Below are positions 56,501 through 64,000 of a stretch of 64,000 nt of DNA, piece by piece. The translations under genes and the position numbers were made by a program. Source of the stretch: Eutypa lata (lineage: Eukaryota > Ascomycota > Sordariomycetes > Xylariales > Diatrypaceae); the NCBI GenBank assembly GCA_022661535.1, contig JAKULF010000005.1, positions 558,001 to 622,000 on the forward strand, given 5' to 3'. Position 1 is the stretch's first letter; every line of letters starts with the position of its first letter. Under the pieces are notes generated by a model. The model saw nothing but the letters and a program-made list of their open reading frames with translations. It was not told the origin of the DNA and ran no database searches.

Positions 56501-57433
56501 GTCTTATCGGATTACCAAATGTGTAGATTATTAATGCGCTCGAGAGTCGAAGATATCGATAAAATATGCGACGAACGACAACTGTTTTCCCTCTCTTGTA
56601 GATCGGTCAAGCTCATACCAATGTACAAATGAGCCCAATCAAATTCTCTACAGCATACGTTACCTGCCATTAGGTACCGGCCTTGGAGTGTTGATGCGCT
56701 TATAGAGAATTGTTGCGGATGACGTCTTTAAGCCATTCATCGGATGTATATACTATGATAGTAAACCACCAGTGAATAAGAAGAGCCAGTACCAGTTATT
56801 TGGTCTGCAGTGCGATCATGTGATGGATACGTGATCTTTTCCAGGACTGGATCCTTGGCTGTAACGTAACCTCACCGTATGCGGGGCCCCGGAAATGGGT
56901 TGATGTCGCCTAACGGCTTACACGTGCTGGTGTGGAGAAACAAGCGTCATGAAATTGGGGTTTGGAGATCAATGCTGGACCTACGAATAAAAGAACTGCT
57001 ATTGAAGACAGTTGCTACCTAAACTTGACTTTCCAACTGAGGTTCAAATGGTCATATTCTTGCTGAGGCTTTACATGGTCTACACCTCTTGAAAAAATGA
57101 AGCATTGAAGAAGCTGTGTCGCTGTGTTACGATCACGTCTCCCCAGAATCGATCATTATGAGGGGAAATTGTGGGCCTCTGGCTCGCGCCGGGAGCCTGG
57201 TCCTTGTACAGTTAAATTAGATCGTGACGAAGGACCCGACCCTTGCTCGGACCGATAATAATTTTAGGTAATTCGCTTACTTGTGGAAAGAGGGAAGGCG
57301 AAACGAGGGAGACTATTCCCAGAGTAATTATGTATAAGATGTGCTCACCCACCTCAAAGACCGCCTCTTTGCTACTTCTTCGAGCCGGTTGTGTCGGTCT
57401 GTCCCTCTTCCCCTACCGAAGGTATCGTCAAAG
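53569..57433. other. Relic-rich spacer, no intact gene
   Basis: 3.9 kb with ordinary base composition but no intact gene. Short coding-like pieces appear (for example a plus-strand frame at 53887-54114 and a 44-codon frame at 54541), none recognised. A perfect 7-bp hairpin (CCCGCCT / AGGCGGG) is at 54374-54390. On the minus strand a decayed domain is recognisable (next entry). The spacer probably collects dead genes. Confidence 0.5.
55607..55990 (-). pseudogene. Fragment of a DUF7580-like (STAND/prion-inhibition-associated) protein
   Basis: Minus strand. From about 55990 a frame reads EIVLRFTPGAWLQTPFRSDI and continues to GLDTEKNLSTCR; the adjacent frame then gives RPVGELLLRLGVLLLEMAYL and ends with YGDRLQQQFGRSHYY at 55607. 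Joined, these match the order of the C-terminal DUF7580 region found in many fungal HET/STAND-type proteins (a WL...DI...F part, then LxxLGxLLLEL). The two halves are in different frames, so at least one frameshift has occurred, and the upstream part could not be followed reliably. The family assignment is from memory. Confidence 0.45.
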
Positions 57434-59227
57434 ATGAGGCCCTCAAGTGTCCTTGCCGGGACGGCAATGCTATACCCCTCTGTCCTGGCCGCTTCCGACA
57501 AAAACGACACATTGAACGGCCGAGCCCCTCAGTTTTATAACTCGGCTTGTCATGCGGCCGCCGATCCCTACGTCTTTTACGACTCCAGCAGTGGCCAGTA
57601 CTATACGTACTCCACCGAAGGTGCAGACGACGGCAGCAACTTCGCCATCTACAGCAGCCCCGACCTGTCGACATGGCACAAGTACGCGGGCGGCGTGTTG
57701 AAGGCCTGCTACGACGCCGACGGGAACGCCATTGACGGCGGGCAGGCGTGCTGGGCCCGCGATTGGCTCTGGGCGCCCGAGACGTACTACAACGAGAAGA
57801 CCGGATGGTACTTTTTCTTCTTCGCGGGGCGTCTGCGCGAGGACCTGGCGAAGGACTACTTCCGCTACTCCGCGTTCGAGGAGCCGTCCAAGATCGGCGT
57901 GGCGGTGTCTCGCTCGCCGACGGGGCCGTTCGAGGAGATCGAGTCCAAGCCCATTGACTACTACCCGTTTGATCCTACCTACCACGATGTCAATCTCATC
58001 ATGGACGAGGAGCAAATGTTGCCGCCGCAGAGCCTCGGCGAAGGCGAGACTGCGCCAAAGGGCACGTTCATCCCGACTATCGACCCGAATATCTTGTTTG
58101 ATGAGGATGGTCGCGTTTACCTCTACACGTCGCGAAATGCCTACCGGAATTGGAACTGGGACGAGGACCGGGGGAAGTACATCGAGGAATCCAACATCAT
58201 CGTGGTCGAGTTGGAGCGAGACTGGTGGGACGACCCAGAGGCATCGACTATGCCGGAGATTGTGGCCTCGCAGAAGAACGTCCACGCCGAGGAGGCGCCA
58301 AAGCTGCCTTGCAACATCACTTCTTACAACGGGACTGGCGAACTTGGCAGCCCTCTGCGCAAGGATGGCTGGAAGACTGTCATCTCGTATGGGGCCGACC
58401 CTCAGGAATGGGAGAACTTTCACGTAAACGACTATGATACATATAACGGCACACGGAAGGATCGCCGCTGGTCCGAAGGGAGCACGGTTATCACGCGACC
58501 TGACGCAGACGGCAACCCGGTCTACCTGCTTCTCTACAGCGCGAATAACTACGAAGCATCTAACTACGGAGTTGGCTTCGCAACAGCCGAGTCACCCCTC
58601 GGCCCCTTTTATAAGTCCTCGGCAAACCCAGTCCTCTCGCAGCTGCCCGATGCCGAGATCCCCATCTACTCCACCGGACACGGAAGTATCGTCGCATCAC
58701 CTCCGCGCAGCAAGAGGGACAAAGTTGGCGCGCAGGAAGTCACGCTTCGGACTCCCGAAGGGTCTGAGCTCTTCTATATCCACCATGCCCGCAACGCCAC
58801 AATACACGATCGATCGATCTACACAACGCGCATGACGCTCGACGAATCGGCTATTAGTGTTGGCTCCGACGATGCCATTAGCATGCATCTGACACCGCTT
58901 GACCAGCCCCTGCCCAAGGGGACGTACCCGATCAAACTGGAAGTTAAATGTACTGGGAATAGCGGCAGCAACACGGGGAAACGGCAAATATCCGTTCGGG
59001 TTCTGTCCAAAACCGGTGCTCCGTTCGACCTTAGCGAGCATTCTAACAGGGTCGTCGCCCTCGCCGGAACTAAGGAAGCGGCGTCCATAGAGGAAGATAG
59101 CAACCAAGAAGGCTCGTTTCTCCTTAGCTTTGGTGATGATTATGTCATTAGAGAACTGGCTTACCAGCGCTTAAGTGTAGACGGCACTTGGGCTACTGTT
59201 GTTACTAAGCGAATCATCTGTAGCTAA
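57434..59227 (+). CDS. Secreted glycoside hydrolase family 43
   Basis: A single exon of 597 residues from ATG 57434. An upstream ATG-less extension exists, but the signal peptide MRPSSVLAGTAMLYPSVLAA begins here. The five-bladed propeller motifs are visible: the catalytic base Asp44 in AADPYVFYDSSSGQYY, WLWAPETYYNEKTG, the pKa-modulating Asp217 in IDPNILFDEDGRVYLYT, and the likely acid Glu348 in RRWSEGSTVI followed by YLLLYSANNY. A C-terminal beta-sandwich (about 450-597) follows, as in xylosidase/arabinofuranosidase members. It is predicted to act outside the cell on arabinan, arabinoxylan or galactan side chains. There are several N-glycosylation sites. No partner cluster is seen. Confidence 0.88.
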   Translation: MRPSSVLAGTAMLYPSVLAASDKNDTLNGRAPQFYNSACHAAADPYVFYDSSSGQYYTYSTEGADDGSNFAIYSSPDLSTWHKYAGGVLKACYDADGNAIDGGQACWARDWLWAPETYYNEKTGWYFFFFAGRLREDLAKDYFRYSAFEEPSKIGVAVSRSPTGPFEEIESKPIDYYPFDPTYHDVNLIMDEEQMLPPQSLGEGETAPKGTFIPTIDPNILFDEDGRVYLYTSRNAYRNWNWDEDRGKYIEESNIIVVELERDWWDDPEASTMPEIVASQKNVHAEEAPKLPCNITSYNGTGELGSPLRKDGWKTVISYGADPQEWENFHVNDYDTYNGTRKDRRWSEGSTVITRPDADGNPVYLLLYSANNYEASNYGVGFATAESPLGPFYKSSANPVLSQLPDAEIPIYSTGHGSIVASPPRSKRDKVGAQEVTLRTPEGSELFYIHHARNATIHDRSIYTTRMTLDESAISVGSDDAISMHLTPLDQPLPKGTYPIKLEVKCTGNSGSNTGKRQISVRVLSKTGAPFDLSEHSNRVVALAGTKEAASIEEDSNQEGSFLLSFGDDYVIRELAYQRLSVDGTWATVVTKRIICS

Positions 59228-59752
59228 AAGGAGGCCTCGGACACAGACTTCGTTCCTCTAAAGTGAGGACGGAGATTTAGGAGATGATGGTTTCAGCACT
59301 CTCTGCTTTAGCGTGGCCATATTAATATTTAATGTTTGGATAATACCATTTTGAGGTTCATATGATGATTTGATGTAGGTAGTCTCGTGTACTAAACTTG
59401 GCTCGTGGCTGTTAACTTGGACTATCTCACTAATCGCCAACTTGGTATCCAACTAAGAAATACCTATCCTACTCATGCTTTAAATGCATAGGATCAGACT
59501 TTCTTTTATATTAAAGACTTCACTGACATTATCCTCAGTAATGGTTAGAAAACACTTAGTCACCTTAGACCCAGCAGTCTTAGGTAAGTAACAGCTAAGT
59601 AAAAATCCTTGGCACGCCGAAGTGATCGACTCCTTTTGACATAGGGCAGACCCACATAGGTTCCACAACCTTAGCCTTGATCGTGAGAATGAGCGATATT
59701 TTCAAAGAATTTTCAAGTCTACCGGCTTAACATCAACTCCACGGTCTTTGTC
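59228..59752. other. Intergenic region
   Basis: The 3' flank of the GH43 gene and the promoter side of the HAD-like gene. No feature is seen. Confidence 0.55.
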
Positions 59753-60800
59753 ATGTTGCTTCTACTAGTGGTATCAGTGTTTGTATCTTGGGCACTCGCT
59801 GCTCCAAGTTGTGAAAATGCCTCCTTGCCGTCTTCCGGACTTCAAATCTTCCTTGATTTTGATGGGTTGGTCTTGATAATTCCCTGGTATCCATGTAAAA
59901 ATACAAGCTACTGACGTAGCTATTCGTCTAGGACCATTGTCACCTCGGATGCGTACACAACTTTGGCTACTGCTGCATACGACAGCCTCCCTGCTAACAG
60001 GTCCGTAACATCCTGGGACGAGGTCGAGGAGACCTACGGCCAGGTTTATGACGCGGTAGCTGGAACAATTCCTGAGCCATCCTCATTGACGGAAGCTATC
60101 GCATATGCCAATAATCAGGTTTGTACACTTTGTCCCTATTTGAGAACGGTATGCTGAAACCCATCACCAGGCTTTCTGCGCTGTGGAACAATGGTCCTTC
60201 CTTTGGGTTCAAGACTTAGGCGTCTTCGATGCAACTAAGGAGGCTGCGCTGGTGAAACAAGCCCGAAATCAGACCTTGAGGAAGGGATGGTGCGATTTCG
60301 CCCGAACCGCGCAGCACCACGGCAACCACATCAACGTTGTTAGTCTGAACTGGTCGCCCTCATGGATCCGCCTGGTGCTTCGGGAAGCGTCCGACTGTCC
60401 CGAGGTAGTCTCGGGCATCTCTACATTCTGCCCGGAGATCCTGCCGGACGGCGTCCTCGCCCGTTCGGAGCTGGACCATGATGTGCCGCTGTTTTCTGGG
60501 GGAGACAAGACGAAACTTATGGATAAGATTCTGGGCGATATACCACCACAGCGGAAGCAGAACGTGCTCTTCGTATCCGACGGTGATGCGGATCTTCAGG
60601 CGCTGTTGCAGGCGCCCAGTAATATTGGCGTTGTGGCTGGGTTCACGGATAGTGCTGCGGAGACCCTGCGGAAGTACGGTGCGGAAATCCGGCCTGCGAG
60701 TGAGGGCTGGAAGGGTCATACGGGGAATGCAGGCGGTAATGCTACTGTTGTTTATGGTTTTGAGGATTGGACGGATGTGAAATCTTTGCTGTGGGGGTAA
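59753..60800 (+). CDS. HAD-superfamily hydrolase with signal peptide
   Basis: Three exons, 59753-59865, 59932-60118 and 60171-60800, give about 309 residues. Introns are 66 nt (GTTGGT...CTAG, phase 2) and 52 nt (GTTTGT...CCAG, phase 0). The first intron interrupts the catalytic motif, and splicing restores FLDFDGTIVTSD with nucleophile Asp35 and acid Asp37. The start carries a signal peptide (MLLLLVVSVFVSWALA). Motif II is VVSLNWSPSWIR and motif III/IV is VLFVSDGDADLQALLQ. The acidic and aromatic middle part is a cap-like insert. The fold suggests a phosphatase or phosphonatase-like hydrolase, secreted or in the secretory pathway; substrate unknown. A vacuolar or cell-wall role is a guess. 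Confidence 0.82.
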
Positions 60801-61084
60801 TAAGAGCATAAGGGAGACAATTCTAAAATTATTAGCTTGGTGCCATTAGAGAGCAGCTTCGAGTGTGTGCTATTTCGCATGACCAAAGTCGGAGCTTTTG
60901 ACAATAAAAACGAGTTTTGTTATTAAGCTTAATAAGTGTAAGCGATTTGTACGTATGTAACATAGGTTATTTATGCCGTAGTAATCTCTCTATTCCTTTT
61001 AATGTTTAGGTCCCAAAGCTGCCTTTGCTAACCCCATGATTCCGCTAACTTGCAACATGCGGATATGCATTACTCTCAACGTCC

Positions 61085-61500
61085 TTAACTGCAATCAAAC
61101 GCAACCCGACAGCTCACGCCATCTGTGCCCGGGATCTTGTAGCACTCCATAGTGCTCGTGTCGGCGTCACCAAGCGGCGTATCGGAGTCTCCGTACGACA
61201 ACCACCCTTTGGGGCGGATGTAGTCGTCCACGTGCAGGTCCACGTACAGGGGCAGGTGGCCCCGGAGCGTTATCCTGGAGTGCAGGTATTGTCGAAGAGC
61301 CCGGCCGTGCGATAGCCGTTCGGGGAGTCGTCGTCCGAAGTGGCCATGTACACGGTGCACTTACCCGCTGGCTGCGGGTTGCATTTGGGCCAATCGAATT
61401 CCTGCCGGGCCGCGAGGACATTGCCGGAGGCCGGGGATGCGTTGCAGGTCTGGAGGAGAAGCACGAGGCTAAAGAGAGCGGGGACGAGGGTGCGTGTTAA
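61085..61500 (-). pseudogene. Small secreted cysteine-containing protein, frameshifted
   Basis: Minus strand. A hydrophobic signal-like stretch (LVPALFSLVLLLQ, from about 61495) is followed by a Cys-containing mature part (EFDWPKCNPQPAGKC) up to NTCTPG and a TAA near 61264-61269. The coding character continues in the next frame (LRGHLPLYVDLHVDDYIRPK ... SCRVAFDC) to a stop at 61085. A one-base shift near 61265-61280 joins them. No ATG is found upstream of the signal stretch, where a poly-G run (61502-61510) lies, so the start may also be lost. Such small secreted Cys proteins are frequent candidate effectors in fungi. An unrecognised intron is the alternative. Confidence 0.5.
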
Positions 61501-61985
61501 AGGGGGGGGGCGTAGAGGAAGAGCTCAAGATATAAAGTTGATGGGCGTAGCGGAGCAAAGACACTTGAATATTAATATGTGTTGAAATGAGGTTGAGGCA
61601 GTAACAATTTGCAAGTTTAAATAGAGAATTGAGGTTCAGGGTCAATGGGAGTAGTGAACGTCTGAACGTCTACTTAAATAAGTACTTGAAGTAGGATGCT
61701 ACTTATAACTTGGTATTTAAATATATCTGTTTGTACTGATAGACGACAAGTAAATATTGCTTGTAAGATGGTCACAAGGTTTTATCGATGGATGAAGGAT
61801 TATATGGCCGAGGCGGGGTAGTGATTCTATACAACTATTCATACAGTCACTCGTATCGTTTATGCTGTTGGGTTTTATGGGCGTTGAGAAGCCAAAAACG
61901 ATTTGACACTTAACGTTGAATGACACATCTATCAATTAACGGCGTGTATATAGTGTGTAAAACAGTTATGAAATTATTTCGACGA
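61501..61985. other. Intergenic region
   Basis: The flank of the small secreted pseudogene and the 3' flank of the small membrane protein. No feature beyond the G9 run at 61502-61510. Confidence 0.55.
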
Positions 61986-62332
61986 CTAACGGACTCTGAT
62001 GGCTTGCTCTCGCCTCTCTCTAGCCAGCTTGTACCACCGAGCGGCGTAGTAGGGTAGACCTACGATAGACAACACAGCTCCCACCATTGCCAGTTTATCG
62101 TACGGACGAAGCTTGCTATCCGTCAGATACCGTTCCCATGACCATATTCCCGTCCATGCCGCACCGGTCCATACCAACGTGTAGGTGATGACCTTATTAT
62201 ATTCACTCTCTACACACACACATTAGTACTCTAGCTTTTGCCACGAGATAAAACTTGAGTTTGTTGGATCATACATAGAGTTTTAGTACCATCTGCCATG
62301 GCTGGTGTCTTCTCCTTTTCGGACGTGCTCAT
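61986..62332 (-). CDS. Small two-helix membrane protein
   Basis: Two exons on the minus strand, 62332-62290 and 62209-61986, give about 88 residues. Splicing from a GTACTA donor to a GTGTGTAG acceptor, with a CTAAT branch, joins ADG to SEYNKVITYTL in phase 1; the alternative donor at GTATGA would create a stop, so the first is preferred. Two hydrophobic segments are visible (YTLVWTGAAWTGIWSW and LAMVGAVLSIVGLPYYAA) with a basic C-terminal tail (KLARERREQAIRVR). A short, basic, two-helix protein fits a mitochondrial inner-membrane or ER small protein, but no family was recognised. It appears intact. Confidence 0.6.
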
Positions 62333-63270
62333 TTTTGGCTGATTATTGTAAAAACTCCTCGGCTAATCCAGTTTGTGGCGAGTAGCAAGGGAGTTAAGTT
62401 TTTTAATAAAAATAAAAAAGGGACGGGGGGAGCGTCAAGTGCTGGGGACAGGAGCTTGTGTGCGATTGTAGGTTACTCGGTGCGCTTCCGCTGGGGTATT
62501 TGGCAGGAAGGGGTTTGAAGGAAGGAAAGAATGTTCAGAAAGCAGTCAGAAGGGGGGCGAGTTTTTTTACGCAAAATGCGGCGCAGTTAGGGTTACCAAG
62601 TCCGTAGGAGCCTGCAGTCAGGTGTGTTGGCTGAACTGCGACGCAGGTCTGAAAGCCAATGATGTCAGCAAGTGAAACCAACTAGGTAGAAAGCCACGAA
62701 TGTTGGTCGCTGGGCCAACATTGACGCTCGTATTAGTCACAAGATAGCCGGTGGAAGTGTGGTCAACTGGATATCGAAGATACGTTGATGATTCTTCGGA
62801 CAAAACTTGGAGTCTAGAAGGCAAGTAGGTGAAGTTGGCTGCTGTTATTCTGTCATCATGGTGCAGCTCCCGAAACCAACACATGTACCATACCTGTATA
62901 CTCTACGTCAGTCAACCAAAATTAACCAAAACGTTGTTAGATCGTCTCCAAGGGACAACTTTCCACACCGAATTTATTTATGGTGGAAAGGAACAGAGCA
63001 ACATCATCGTTTTGCCAAAAATAGAAAGGATATGGAAGGAACCCTTAAGGGGGTGTGGCGAGTAGGTCTTCGTATAGGGTAGCATGAACTTACTTTGATC
63101 ATATTATCAAGCAACTCGAATAATTGATATAAAGCACGTTTTGCCCCCTACTTGTCTGAATGCTGGACACTAGTAGTTCCCCAAACAATTCTTAGTTCGC
63201 AATTTGAAGTCACAATTCTAGTTTGACATTAGATTTAGCTCTAGCCTTACAAACTTATTATCTATTGATC
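62333..63270. other. Intergenic region
   Basis: Contains short frames on both strands without coding features and an A-rich/G-rich patch near 62400-62430. No gene is supported. Confidence 0.5.
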
Positions 63271-64000
63271 ATGAAGCCCCTTTTCCTTCTTGCCAGTCTA
63301 ACTGCAACGCTCTCTTCTGCAGCCGACCCTCTCTGAGCCAGCACACAAGTCAAGACAGTACCATCGTCTATGCATCAAACAATATTCCTGCCGCGGACCT
63401 TGGTTTACAGCGACGCCATTCCAACCGAGTTTAGAGAAGTAGCGGAAAGTAGCCCCAATCCGGGAGTTCCTTACTTCATTCGACTAATGATAGCCGCCAC
63501 GAACTTGAGCAGCGCGGGCTATCGCCCCCGCTGCCCTCTTCGTGGTTTGAGCCACATACTAGTAGTGGTATGCCAGCATGTTAAATGATTCAAGCCAACC
63601 AAGTTTTCGTGACTAACGATGCACCAGACACGAGGAGCCTTGCAGCAACGAAGAGAGCAGGGTTGTCTATGTTCCAAAGATCTACGAGATTAGCCGTTAA
63701 CACAGTGCTGGGAGTACCAGGGGTAGTAGCTTTCGGATACACCATGTGGGTCTGACAGACGACTGCAAGAATTTCGCGGAAAGCGACGATTCTAAAAAAA
63801 CGGGAAACAAGTGCGTCGTGGGGGCAATCACGACGACCATTTCCATCATCGGGTTCGCGTTGAAGCTCAAAACCTTTATCATCGACTTGGCCGTCGAGAT
63901 CCAGATCGACGCCATGATCCTTGGCCAGGACATGGTGCGCTTTGCCATGGAAAGCCTGGGCCCCTGGCTCAATCCTGCCTTAGCGGCTGCACCTGGACAC
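63271..64000 (+). pseudogene. Broken or partial gene with signal peptide, continues past window
   Basis: An ATG at 63271 opens a signal peptide (MKPLFLLASLTATLSS) that meets a TGA at 63334-63336 after 21 codons; the same frame is then open to about 63588 (VPSSMHQTIFLPRTLVYSD ... SSPNPGVPYFIRLMIA). Further right, from about 63705 to the window edge, another plus-strand stretch looks coding (DDCKNFAESD, then a membrane-like helix CVVGAITTTISIIGFALKLK, then GQDMVRFAMESLGPWL). These could be exons of one gene whose introns were not found, or remains of a dead gene. No family was recognised. The end lies outside the window. Confidence 0.35.

Noticed and set aside
1..64000. CRISPR array, operon or bacterial origin
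   Set aside because: No regularly spaced repeats; spliceosomal introns and fungal-only families throughout show a eukaryotic nuclear genome.

Overview
The window looks like nuclear DNA of a filamentous ascomycete (Pezizomycotina, probably a Sordariomycete; the species cannot be told from the sequence). The reasons are short GT-AG introns of about 50-200 nt with CTAAC/CTGAT-like branch sites, fungal-only families (HET, NACHT-ankyrin STAND protein, fungal Fzo1, DUF-type membrane proteins), and an AT-saturated block with few CpA dinucleotides, the footprint expected of repeat-induced point mutation (RIP). Exon joins below were worked out by hand from splice signals and reading frame.

Layout. 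1.4-25.4 kb is mainly core gene space: a fungal membrane protein (1.4-3.4 kb), a zinc-ribbon-like gene with an in-frame UAG (4.7-5.7), an MFS exporter (6.2-8.1, minus), glycerate kinase (9.7-11.4), the mitofusin Fzo1 (12.9-15.9, minus), the ESCRT-III subunit Vps2 (16.7-17.7), a Ptc1-like PP2C phosphatase (19.7-21.6) and a Mn-type CDF metal transporter (23.7-25.4). 25.8-46.6 kb is an accessory, decay-rich island: a broken coiled-coil gene, a HET gene with two nonsense codons, an intact SDR, a broken DUF7924-like gene, a ~3 kb block of almost pure A/T with nested foldback repeats (about 34.96-37.86 kb), an intact NLR-like protein with C-terminal ankyrin repeats (38.7-43.5), a small membrane-protein exon and a MITE-like element next to it, and a cytochrome P450 pseudogene. 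47-64 kb returns to mixed gene space: a methyltransferase, a GH20 hexosaminidase, the RIO1 kinase, a relic-filled spacer (53.6-57.4) with a decayed DUF7580-like fragment, a secreted GH43 enzyme, a secreted HAD-like hydrolase, a frameshifted small secreted protein, a small membrane protein, and a broken signal-peptide gene running to the window edge.

How the parts relate. The core genes are unrelated housekeeping functions (mitochondrial fusion, endosomal sorting, ribosome biogenesis, phosphate and metal handling) and form no operon-like unit. The accessory part is dominated by self/non-self recognition families (HET, NLR, DUF7580-like). Most are broken by TAG or TAA codons at positions where CAG, CAA or TGG would be expected. 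That is what CpA-to-TpA mutation makes, so the simplest reading is RIP spreading out of, or acting around, the AT-rich block, with the NLR gene as an intact survivor next to it.
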